Assembly: GCA_902782875.1 (NCBI GenBank)
Contig: CACZPE010000364.1
Location: 1-5,071 of the forward strand
Origin: an uncultured Ruminococcus sp.
Lineage (GTDB): Bacteria; Bacillota_A; Clostridia; Oscillospirales; Ruminococcaceae
DNA length: 5,071 nucleotides
Reading direction: 5' to 3'
Of this stretch, positions 1 through 5,023 are shown in pieces. The notes under the pieces are model-generated. The model saw only the letters and a program-made list of their open reading frames with translations. It was not told where the DNA came from and made no database searches. Positions within the stretch are counted from its first letter, which is position 1; each line of letters begins with the position of its first letter. The translations under genes and the position numbers were made by a program.

Positions 1-1
1 A

Positions 2-346
2 GTATGCCCGTATCCCGTGTATATCGTTTCAAACATAGACACGGACGATATCATAAAGGCTGCAGACTATCACGGACTGTGCCCTGCAGGTATATTCACC
101 AGCGAGGATGCACGGGCCTACAAGCCTGACAGCGCACTGTTTGAATACGCCCTGAAGCATACAGGACTGCGCCCGTGTGATGTAATCCACATCGGAGATT
201 CCCTGAGCAGTGATGTGAAAGGCGCTGAAAACGCAGGCATCAGGGCTGTATGGCTCAACAGGAGCGGCAGGGCCGTTCCCGCGGGCGTGACAGCCATATC
301 CCTGCTGACGGAACTCCCCGACATAATGGGAAAGGATACGACATGA
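2..346 (+). CDS. HAD-superfamily hydrolase, C-terminal part (5' end outside window)
   Basis: The reading frame is open from base 2 and gives 114 visible residues up to TGA at 344-346. HAD motif II is seen as the strand YPVYIVSN (Ser at visible residue 10). Motif III is the lysine in ARAYKPD (visible residue 41). Motif IV is IGDSLSSD (residues 64-71), whose acidic residues bind Mg2+ in this family. The nucleophile motif I (DxDxT) and the cap region would lie upstream of the window, so the full protein is probably around 200-230 residues. Family knowledge suggests a soluble cytoplasmic phosphatase or dehalogenase-like enzyme acting through a phospho-aspartate; the substrate cannot be told. A GTG at 17 could be called as a start, but homology to motif II begins before it, so it is internal. 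The gene overlaps the next by ATGA, which implies translational coupling. Confidence 0.9.
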   Translation, partial: VCPYPVYIVSNIDTDDIIKAADYHGLCPAGIFTSEDARAYKPDSALFEYALKHTGLRPCDVIHIGDSLSSDVKGAENAGIRAVWLNRSGRAVPAGVTAISLLTELPDIMGKDTT

Positions 347-819
347 TACCTGAAGAGATAATCAGAAAAGGACGGATAAACATATATCCCGATGAAGACA
401 GAGAGCTTCTGAATTCGGTATACCTTTACAACGAACATATGTCTGAATGCAGGATAAAAAAGCATTCCGCTGGGATCCCCGTAAAGATAATCATGATAGC
501 GGAACCTCTTCTGAGTCTGGGACTTTCAGCACTGCTGCAGCGGGCATTCTTTGATAATATAGTGAATATCCTGCTCATGCTGATACTTGCCGCTGTGTAT
601 GTGTACTTTATACTGATACACACAAATCTGTGGGCAGTGACTGCGGCATCTGTGCCGTTTATTCTGATAAGCCCTGTGTATATCGTGCTTGTCGCTGTAA
701 ATCTGCTGCTCACGATTATCCACTGCAGTATAATCTATCCGCTCAGAGCGGAACAGGGATATCCCATGTTCAACGACATCGAGATACATTTTGAAAGAAA
801 CAACAAAAAGACAGGTTAA
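343..819 (+). CDS. Multi-pass membrane protein of unknown function (158 aa)
   Basis: I chose the ATG at 343. It overlaps the HAD stop as ATGA and has GGGAAAGG (328-335) seven bases upstream. The frame is open further upstream, but that stretch is antisense-free overlap with the HAD gene and is not needed. The first ~42 residues are polar and charged (EEIIRKGRINIYPDEDRE). Hydrophobic segments follow at about residues 46-66, 72-92 and 98-133; the last is long enough for two passes, so three or four membrane spans are likely. The C-terminal ~25 residues (from about YPLRAEQGYPMFND) are polar and end in a basic tail. I do not recognise a family. Tight coupling to the HAD gene suggests shared transcription but does not reveal a function. 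Confidence 0.82.
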   Translation: MIPEEIIRKGRINIYPDEDRELLNSVYLYNEHMSECRIKKHSAGIPVKIIMIAEPLLSLGLSALLQRAFFDNIVNILLMLILAAVYVYFILIHTNLWAVTAASVPFILISPVYIVLVAVNLLLTIIHCSIIYPLRAEQGYPMFNDIEIHFERNNKKTG

Positions 820-831
820 ACCGAAAGGTTT
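818..831 (+). other. Small GNRA-loop hairpin between two operon genes
   Basis: AAACC, loop GAAA, GGTTT, then TTATATAAAC. It begins inside the stop codon of the upstream gene. The 5-bp stem is AT-rich with a stable tetraloop and is followed by a short T/A-rich run. It could trim or stabilise transcript ends, or act as a weak attenuator, but it is too weak to be called a terminator. Confidence 0.35.
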
Positions 832-858
832 TATATAAACAAAAAGGAGAGTATTACA

Positions 859-1260
859 ATGCCTGATTTTATTTTCTACATCCTCTGCGGACTTATCCCC
901 TGCGGTATCATCGCAGCTATCTGCTTCATCGTTGCAAAGAAAGACGGAGCCAAGCTTGAAGATCTGCTGAGCAACGTCAGTGATGATGACAGGGCAAAGC
1001 TGCGCAGTCAGCCCTACAACAAAAAGGACGGCAAAATGTACATTACCGAGGGACTCATCGCAGATATCAAGGAAGAAAACGGAAAAGCATCCGTGTTCCT
1101 GCTTTTCTACAACGCACCGAGAAATGAGTACTACGATCAGAAAGCAAAGCTTACATCAGATGAACTTAAGAGCAAGGGCCTGTCAAAAGGCGCATTTGTA
1201 CCCTGCCTTATGAAGTTTGATGCAGAGTATCAGATATTTGAATTCAAAAAGCTTGCCTGA
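859..1260 (+). CDS. Small membrane-anchored protein of unknown function (133 aa)
   Basis: The ATG at 859 has AAGGAG (844-849) nine bases upstream, a strong ribosome site that fixes the start. Residues 4-26 are hydrophobic (FIFYILCGLIPCGIIAAICF), forming one N-terminal membrane anchor. Basic KK follows directly, which favours an N-out/C-in orientation with the soluble part in the cytoplasm. The soluble region (about 30-133) is rich in Lys, Asp and Glu. It has alternating hydrophobic stretches (KMYITEGLIADI, ASVFLLFYNA, YQIFEFKKL) that look like a small beta-rich domain. No catalytic motif or recognised family is visible. It lies 39 bases after the membrane protein gene and 32 before the next small membrane protein, so all are likely on one transcript. 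Confidence 0.85.
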   Translation: MPDFIFYILCGLIPCGIIAAICFIVAKKDGAKLEDLLSNVSDDDRAKLRSQPYNKKDGKMYITEGLIADIKEENGKASVFLLFYNAPRNEYYDQKAKLTSDELKSKGLSKGAFVPCLMKFDAEYQIFEFKKLA

Positions 1261-1280
1261 ATATCATACATACTGCAGAC

Positions 1281-1286
1281 AGGAAG
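1281..1286 (+). promoter_or_regulatory. Ribosome binding site that selects the second of two ATGs
   Basis: AGGAAG directly abuts the ATG at 1287, leaving no spacer. The in-frame ATG two codons later (1293) is 6-8 bases away from the SD core, the normal distance, so 1293 is the better start. Confidence 0.65.
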
Positions 1287-1292
1287 ATGAAC

Positions 1293-1619
1293 ATGAAAAA
1301 ATACAACAACACGCTTTTCTTCGGAGGGCTTCTGCTCAATATCCTTGCAAAGGCTCCCGTATTGCTCATTGCCGTTGTTCTGATGATAGTCGGCATATGG
1401 AAAAGGCCCTGTCTCATCATCGGTATTTGCATTGCTGCGGCAGTTTTGCTGTGGTGTCTGATCGAACAGATCATCCTCAAGACGGCTGTGGAGAACAACA
1501 AGGACGAAAACTTCGCCCCCTTTGCCGACGCCCTGACCAGCGACAACTGGAAGGAAAAGCTTGAGAAAGTTACCGACGATCTCAGGCATGACGAAACACA
1601 CAATGAAGAAGACAGATAG
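1293..1619 (+). CDS. Small two-span membrane protein with charged tail (108 aa)
   Basis: The start is placed at the ATG at 1293 because of ribosome-site spacing; the ATG at 1287 would add only Met-Asn. The N-terminus is MKKYNN. Hydrophobic stretches lie at about residues 8-36 and 40-62, split by the short polar turn WKRP, so a two-helix hairpin in the membrane is likely. The basic WKR turn would favour a cytoplasmic loop with both ends outside, though the long acidic C-terminal tail (about 64-108, ending in DETHNEEDR) leaves topology open. That tail contains an amphipathic stretch (NWKEKLEKVTDDL) that may be a short helix. No family is recognised. It is the last gene of the run and is followed three bases after its stop by the terminator hairpin. 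Confidence 0.8.
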   Translation: MKKYNNTLFFGGLLLNILAKAPVLLIAVVLMIVGIWKRPCLIIGICIAAAVLLWCLIEQIILKTAVENNKDENFAPFADALTSDNWKEKLEKVTDDLRHDETHNEEDR

Positions 1620-1621
1620 AA

Positions 1622-1656
1622 TGCAGCCCGTGTTCCGCAAAGGAGCACGGGCTGCA
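1622..1656. terminator. Hairpin terminator shared by convergent genes
   Basis: TGCAGCCCGTG (1622-1632) pairs perfectly with CACGGGCTGCA (1646-1656). Inside it, T1633-C1636 can pair with G1642-G1645 (one G-U pair), leaving the five-base loop GCAAA, so the stem is about 15 bp. Downstream on plus is the moderate T-run TTGTCT; on minus the sequence after the stem is TTCTATCTGTCTTC. It sits between the plus-strand operon and the minus-strand regulator gene, 22 bases after the latter's stop, and probably ends transcription from both sides. Confidence 0.82.
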
Positions 1657-1678
1657 GTTGTCTAATGATGTTCTTATA

Positions 1679-2566
1679 TCATTTCTTTATCGGTATCCAC
1701 AGCTCGCAGAAAACGCCGTCCTTACCGTTGTCGAAGTACTTCTCAAAATCCGTTTCGGGAGCTGCTTCGTATCCTGTCTGCGGCAGGAATTCCTTGAAGA
1801 ATCTCTCCCATGTTTTACTGATGCAGTCGCCGTCATCGCCGATACATTCAAACACAACATATGTGGCGGGCTTTACGTTCCATATCCTGAATCCCGCTTT
1901 TTCAAGCTCTTTCTCATCATACTCCGCAGTATCCTCATCGACGATTATCCCGATACCGTAATCAAAGGTATCAGAGGTCTCGGACGTAGGAGTGCAGAGA
2001 CCGTAGAGATCGCGTTTGCCGTCTTCCCTGAGCATCCATACGGGATGGAGCATTTCCTTTTCATTGCACTCAGCCCAGAAATCGGGGATCTCATGGTTGT
2101 CATCGTCATTGATGATCTCATTTCTGAAGCTCCTCACCAGCGCAATAAACTTCTTTTCTTCGGTCTGTACTATCTTGTAATCCATACTTTTACCGCCTTC
2201 CACTGATAGTTTTATCACAAGAGGATTGAAGAGCACAAGCCCGGCAGCTCCTTCTCTGGCCGGCTTCGGAGCTATGCCGTGAAATCTTGTGAAAGCCTTC
2301 GTGAAGCTCTCGGGAGTATCGTATCCGTACTTCAGTGCAATATCTGTTATCCTGGCGTCTGTCCTGACAAGCTCTATACCCGCCAGCGACAGCCTGCGGT
2401 TACGGATATACGCATTTGCAGTCATCCCCGTAAGGAAGCTGAAAGCCCTGTGAAAATCATAGCTTGATATATACAGCTGTTTTGCCACATCTTCATAGTT
2501 GATATCCTCAAGTATATGATCTTCCATATAGGTTATAGCCTGCTGCATTGCCGATATCCACTCCAT
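1679..2566 (-). CDS. AraC-family transcriptional regulator with GyrI-like effector-binding domain
   Basis: This is a 295-residue cytoplasmic one-component regulator. Residues ~4-105 form the AraC-type DNA-binding region with two helix-turn-helix units: about 22-47 (YEDVAKQLYISSYDFHRAF) and about 73-100 (ITDIALKYGYDTPESFTKAF, then FHGIAP). The second is the family's most conserved stretch. From about 129 to the end lies a GyrI-like (AraC effector-binding) domain. It is recognised by the block ATYVVFECIG, the TWERFFKEFLP helix, the YEAAPETDFEKY segment and the final FCELWIPIKK. The Glu in CELW (about residue 288) matches the family's conserved ligand-pocket glutamate. Such regulators bind small, often hydrophobic or cationic molecules and frequently activate export genes; ligand and targets here are unknown. 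The ATG at 2572 is possible but touches the SD, so 2566 is preferred. The gene is divergent from the c-di-GMP gene. Confidence 0.93.
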   Translation of the reverse strand: MEWISAMQQAITYMEDHILEDINYEDVAKQLYISSYDFHRAFSFLTGMTANAYIRNRRLSLAGIELVRTDARITDIALKYGYDTPESFTKAFTRFHGIAPKPAREGAAGLVLFNPLVIKLSVEGGKSMDYKIVQTEEKKFIALVRSFRNEIINDDDNHEIPDFWAECNEKEMLHPVWMLREDGKRDLYGLCTPTSETSDTFDYGIGIIVDEDTAEYDEKELEKAGFRIWNVKPATYVVFECIGDDGDCISKTWERFFKEFLPQTGYEAAPETDFEKYFDNGKDGVFCELWIPIKK

Positions 2567-2573
2567 ATTCATC

Positions 2574-2579
2574 CCTCCT
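2574..2579 (-). promoter_or_regulatory. Consensus ribosome binding site of the AraC-type regulator
   Basis: AGGAGG read on the minus strand, followed by G and the ATG at 2572. Only one base separates it from that ATG but seven from the ATG at 2566, so the start is most likely the second Met of the Met-Asn-Met beginning. Confidence 0.75.
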
Positions 2580-2588
2580 GCTAAATCT

Positions 2589-2597
2589 ATTATATCA
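2589..2597 (-). promoter_or_regulatory. Extended -10 promoter for the AraC-type regulator
   Basis: On minus this reads TGATATAAT: a perfect TATAAT with the TGn extension. No good TTGACA lies 16-18 bases upstream (best is ATGTAA-like), which is the usual pattern for extended -10 promoters. Transcription would start near 2582, just ahead of the ribosome site, giving a leader of about 16 bases. Confidence 0.6.
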
Positions 2598-2643
2598 GTG
2601 TTCCGGTACGCTTACATTTCCTTCTTTGCGAATATATGTCAGG

Positions 2644-2787
2644 TATATCGATATTATACACTAGCAGGCTGAGCCTGCACCCGCTTCGCTGATTTATTTA
2701 TCAGCACCTTTAATCCTGCTGCACGGTACCTTTCATGTGTATACCGATATTATACACTATATGGGCAGCAGCTGCAACCATTTTGCA
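2644..2787. repeat. Composite hairpin-rich intergenic repeat, copy 1
   Basis: Contains a 20-base direct repeat, 2644-2663 and 2740-2759, differing at one base and spaced by 96. Between and after them lie several elements: the perfect palindrome GCAGGCT-G-AGCCTGC (2664-2678); the block starting CACCCGCTTCGCTGATTTAT (2678-2697); the hairpin GCTGAT/ATCAGC (2688-2705); CGGTACCT (2724-2731); the hairpin GTGTATA/TATACAC (2737-2757); the palindrome GCAGC-A-GCTGC (2765-2775); and CAACCATTTTG (2775-2785). The same modules recur in the same order at 4820-5005. No protein gene fits. It resembles a dispersed non-coding element whose stems are kept while the bases vary. Confidence 0.7.
2749..2777 (-). promoter_or_regulatory. 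Possible second, upstream minus-strand promoter within the repeat
   Basis: On minus, TTGCAG (2777-2772), 17 bases, TATAAT (2754-2749). The -10 is perfect and the -35 matches only TTG. The flanking CAAAATGGTTG and GTGTATAAT are shared with the tRNA promoter at 4820-4848 at the same spacing. It may drive a longer leader of the AraC-type gene, or be a decayed promoter carried by the repeat. Confidence 0.35.
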
Positions 2788-2819
2788 GTAAAAAAGGTAC
2801 ACAAATTCATATTTGGTTC

Positions 2820-2848
2820 TTGACAAATTGTAAATATTCATATATATT
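2820..2848 (+). promoter_or_regulatory. Sigma-A promoter of the PAS-GGDEF-EAL gene
   Basis: TTGACA at 2820-2825, a 17-base spacer, TATATT at 2843-2848. The start site would be near 2855, about 25 bases before the ATG at 2880. The TTG within this -35 box happens to be in frame with the gene, but it cannot be the start if this promoter is used. Confidence 0.78.
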
Positions 2849-2865
2849 TAATATAGATCTGAAAT

Positions 2866-2871
2866 GGGGGG
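2866..2871 (+). promoter_or_regulatory. Unusual all-G ribosome binding site
   Basis: GGGGGG eight bases before the ATG at 2880. It can pair with the CCUCC of 16S rRNA using one G-U pair in place of the usual A-U. It is the only SD-like sequence ahead of the gene and supports the 2880 start. Confidence 0.55.
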
Positions 2872-2879
2872 CTTTGTAT

Positions 2880-4601
2880 ATGTATGACGATAAAGGAACG
2901 CTGTTCTGCGGAAATATCCCTTCGGGCGTACCGGGAGGATTCTTTGTATATGAAGCTGATGATGATGAAAAGATCGTATTTGCCGATGAGAACATAATAC
3001 ATCTTTACGGCTGTAAGACGCTTGATGAATTCATGGACTACACAGGCGGATCATTCAGGGGCATGGTACACCATGACGATCTGCACAGGATCGAAAATCA
3101 GATACTGGCGCAGACGGTATTCGGTGAGAAGCGCCATGACTACGTGCGCTACCGCATAGTCAGAAAAGGCGGAGAGATACGTTACATAGAGGATTTCGGG
3201 CATCTGCTCCATTCAGCGGACGGAATGAATTATTTCTATGTATTCATCGTGGATGTTGATCAGAATGAATTCATGAGCAAGACCCGCAACTCCTTCGCAG
3301 AGGCGGAGATACTCTCGGGAAATCTTGAGACAGACTCCCTGACAGGGCTGTTCAATATGTCCTTCTTCTATCACAATGTGCAGATGCTGCTGTCATCGCC
3401 CGAAAGCAGACGTCAGGATATAGCGTTCGTACACTTTGACATACCGAATTTCAAGCTGTACAACGAGCGTCACGGCTTCAAGCTGGGCGACGAGCTGCTG
3501 TGTGATGTGGCGAAGAACATCCGCAATGTATTCAAGAACGGTATTGCAGCGCGATTTTCCGACGACCATTTCTTTGTGTGCATGTCAGGCGAAAGGGATT
3601 CCATCCTTTCTATGGTGGAAACGGTATACCGCAATATGCTGCTCTCAGATGACGTGAACAAGAAGGTAAGGCTGAAAGCGGGAGTATACTTCCTTGATGA
3701 CCGCTATGCCGAGGTGGGGCTTGCCTGCGACCACGCAAGACTTGCCTGCAACAGCATAAAGCACCGTCATGATCTCAACTGCTGTGTATACGACGAGATG
3801 CTCAGGGAAAAGCTCAGAAGGCAGCAGTACGTGGCAGATCATATTGAAGAAGCTGTGGAGAACGGCTACATAAAGGTATACTATCAGCCGGTAATAAGGG
3901 TCGCCACTGGAAAGATCTGCGGCTATGAAGCCCTCGTGCGCTGGGCGGATCCCAAGGTCGGGCTCATGAATCCCGCCGACTTTATAGAGACACTTGAACA
4001 GTTCCATCTGATACATCTTCTTGATACATACGTTATCAGAAAGGTATGCGAGGATCACAAAGCACTTAAGGATGCGGGAGAGGCTATCGTGCCCGTTTCA
4101 GTGAACATATCCCGCCTTGACTTTGAGCTGTGTGATATATTCGGCATAGTTGAAGAAACCCGAAAGAAATACGATATCCCCCGTGAAATGATAGATCTTG
4201 AGATCACGGAGAGCGCTCTCAACGACAACGTGGGATACATACGCTCCGAATGCGACAAGATGAAAAAGCTCGGCTATCATATATGGCTCGATGATTTCGG
4301 CAGCGGCTACTCGTCCCTCAACACCATAGCGGACTATGATTTTGACGTGCTCAAGCTCGATCTGATATTCCTCAGGAGCCGTGAGACCGCGCCGAAAACA
4401 GGCACTCTCATGTCGTATATCATAAAGGGCGCACAGGAAATGGGCATCGCTCCCCTCTGCGAGGGCGTGGAGACAGATGAACAGTTCAGCTTTCTGCGCT
4501 CACTCGGCTGTGAACGCGCCCAGGGGTATTTCTTCGGCAAACCCATGCCTATGGATGAATCAAGGGAATACACCAGAAAAATGGGGCTGGAGTGGGAATA
4601 A
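2880..4601 (+). CDS. PAS-GGDEF-EAL protein, predicted c-di-GMP phosphodiesterase with inactive cyclase domain
   Basis: This is a 573-residue protein with no membrane span, so it is cytoplasmic. Residues ~21-128 form a PAS-like sensor (FFVYEADDDEKIVFADEN, then MVHHDDLHRI and VRKGGEIRYIEDFG). Residues ~148-305 form a GGDEF domain. It begins TDSLTGLFN, but the metal motif reads DIPNFK (D187, with Pro189 replacing the second Asp), and the signature is SDDHF (227-231) instead of GGDEF. The RxxD inhibitory site is absent. Cyclase activity is therefore unlikely. The EAL domain runs from ~331 to 560 and keeps the catalytic set: E350 in YEALVRW, N409 in SVNIS, E441 and E444 in LEITES, D471/D472 in DDFGSGYSS, K492 in LKLD, E528 in CEGVET and Q548 in QGYFFGKP. 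It should hydrolyse c-di-GMP to pGpG, with the PAS and degenerate GGDEF as regulatory inputs. It is monocistronic, with its own promoter and terminator. Confidence 0.95.
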   Translation: MYDDKGTLFCGNIPSGVPGGFFVYEADDDEKIVFADENIIHLYGCKTLDEFMDYTGGSFRGMVHHDDLHRIENQILAQTVFGEKRHDYVRYRIVRKGGEIRYIEDFGHLLHSADGMNYFYVFIVDVDQNEFMSKTRNSFAEAEILSGNLETDSLTGLFNMSFFYHNVQMLLSSPESRRQDIAFVHFDIPNFKLYNERHGFKLGDELLCDVAKNIRNVFKNGIAARFSDDHFFVCMSGERDSILSMVETVYRNMLLSDDVNKKVRLKAGVYFLDDRYAEVGLACDHARLACNSIKHRHDLNCCVYDEMLREKLRRQQYVADHIEEAVENGYIKVYYQPVIRVATGKICGYEALVRWADPKVGLMNPADFIETLEQFHLIHLLDTYVIRKVCEDHKALKDAGEAIVPVSVNISRLDFELCDIFGIVEETRKKYDIPREMIDLEITESALNDNVGYIRSECDKMKKLGYHIWLDDFGSGYSSLNTIADYDFDVLKLDLIFLRSRETAPKTGTLMSYIIKGAQEMGIAPLCEGVETDEQFSFLRSLGCERAQGYFFGKPMPMDESREYTRKMGLEWE

Positions 4602-4650
4602 CAGAGGGTGGATATCCCGCCTGAAATTATACTAATCCTGAAAAACGTAA

Positions 4651-4692
4651 GAGCTGACAGGCTGTAAAACCTGTCAGCTCTTTTGTTGTTTT
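4651..4692 (+). terminator. Rho-independent terminator after the c-di-GMP gene
   Basis: GAGCTGACAGG (4651-4661) and CCTGTCAGCTC (4670-4680) form a perfect 11-bp stem with loop CTGTAAAA, followed by TTTTGTTGTTTT (4681-4692). On minus the stem is followed by TTACGTTTTTC, so it can also stop transcripts coming from the tRNA gene. The 49 bases between the stop codon and the stem hold nothing else I can identify. Confidence 0.93.
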
Positions 4693-4698
4693 CACTGA

Positions 4699-4718
4699 GC
4701 CGACCGTCAGCGGTCGGC
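4699..4718. other. Perfect GC-rich hairpin just past the tRNA 3' end
   Basis: GCCGACCG, loop TCAG, CGGTCGGC: an 8-bp perfect stem five bases from the tRNA CCA end. Neither side has a T-run, so it is not a standard terminator by itself. It may help 3'-end processing or protect the precursor before the bidirectional terminator 19 bases further on. Its CGGTCGGC core resembles the palindromes in the nearby repeat. Confidence 0.55.
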
Positions 4719-4723
4719 GTTTA

Positions 4724-4799
4724 TGGTGGACCTGAAGGGGATCGAACCCTCGACCTTCGCATTGCGAACGCGACACTCTCCCAGCTGAGCTACAGGCCC
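4724..4799 (-). tRNA. tRNA-Ala, anticodon CGC
   Basis: A 76-base cloverleaf on the minus strand. The acceptor GGGCCTG pairs with CAGGTCC and includes the G3-U70 wobble pair that identifies alanine tRNAs. The D stem is GCTC/GAGT with an 8-base loop. The anticodon stem is TCGCG/TGCGA with loop TTCGCAA, putting CGC at 4766-4764 to read GCG codons. The variable loop is AGGTC and the T arm is GAGGG-TTCGATC-CCCTT. The discriminator is A, and the CCA end is encoded. Several stems contain G-U pairs (D, anticodon and T arms), but all arms close and the conserved bases are present, so it should be functional. It is transcribed alone from the promoter at 4820-4848. Confidence 0.97.
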
Positions 4800-4819
4800 G
4801 TGAGTATCTGCTGATAATG

Positions 4820-4848
4820 ATTATACACCAAAACAGAAACAATGTCAA
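4820..4848 (-). promoter_or_regulatory. Perfect consensus promoter of the tRNA-Ala gene
   Basis: On minus, TTGACA (4848-4843), 17-base spacer, TATAAT (4825-4820). The start is expected near 4813, about 13 bases ahead of the mature 5' end. Full consensus at ideal spacing fits a highly expressed stable RNA gene. Confidence 0.92.
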
Positions 4849-5005
4849 CCATTTTGTCGGCAGTGCCGACAGCCTCCTCGCAGATTTATATCGGAGACGG
4901 CTGCATTTGCGGCTCGGTACCTGTTTTGTGCGGAATGACTTTACACAAAATGATCGGCGGTGCCGACACCCACTTCGCAGATTTATATCGGGGATGGCTG
5001 AATTT
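4820..5005. repeat. Composite hairpin-rich intergenic repeat, copy 2
   Basis: Carries two direct copies of a 52-base unit, 4857-4908 and 4954-5005, with 45 of 52 bases identical and an offset of 97. Each unit opens with a palindrome (GTCGGCA-G-TGCCGAC at 4856-4870; TCGGC-GGT-GCCGA at 4954-4966) and continues into the CGCAGATTTATATCGG block. Between them lie CGGTACCT (4915-4922) and the hairpin TTTTGTG/CACAAAA (4924-4950). The module order and distances match 2644-2787. The left edge contains the tRNA promoter, including CAACCATTTTG at 4846-4856. A short open frame across the region is not coding. Confidence 0.75.
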
Positions 5006-5023
5006 ACAGCCCGGCAATTGCCG
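4996..5023. other. Two adjacent small inverted repeats after the second repeat unit
   Basis: GGCTG (4996-5000) pairs with CAGCC (5007-5011) around a 6-base loop. It is immediately followed by the 12-base perfect palindrome CGGCAATTGCCG (5012-5023). There is no T-run after them. The remaining bases to the window end are AT-rich and hold nothing I can identify. Confidence 0.4.

Noticed and set aside
250..342. In-frame upstream extension of the 158-aa membrane protein
   Set aside because: It lies wholly inside the HAD gene in another frame, and the ATG at 343 has both the ATGA overlap and a good ribosome site.
1230..1648. Two minus-strand open frames of about 135 residues
   Set aside because: They cover the plus-strand 108-aa gene and the terminator hairpin, show no ribosome site, and read as low-complexity shadow sequence.
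1658..2206. 182-residue open frame on plus
   Set aside because: It is antisense to the AraC-type regulator, whose family motifs are clear, and it has no ribosome site; its hydrophobic content is a by-product of the opposite strand.
2580..2879. Possible riboswitch ahead of the c-di-GMP gene, such as a c-di-GMP aptamer
   Set aside because: The predicted transcript starts near 2855, leaving a leader of about 25 bases, too short for an aptamer; the hairpins lie upstream of the promoter.
3645..4058. 137-residue minus-strand open frame
   Set aside because: It is antisense to the GGDEF-EAL junction, which has strong family motifs on plus.
4627..4848. 73-residue minus-strand open frame
   Set aside because: It runs through the tRNA-Ala gene, its promoter and the terminator; the peptide RVSRSQCEGRGFDPLQVH is the usual false translation of a tRNA.
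4856..5005. Possible CRISPR array, given two repeats about 97 bases apart
   Set aside because: There are only two diverged copies (45 of 52), the spacing is too long, the intervening sequence is shared with another locus, and no cas gene is present.
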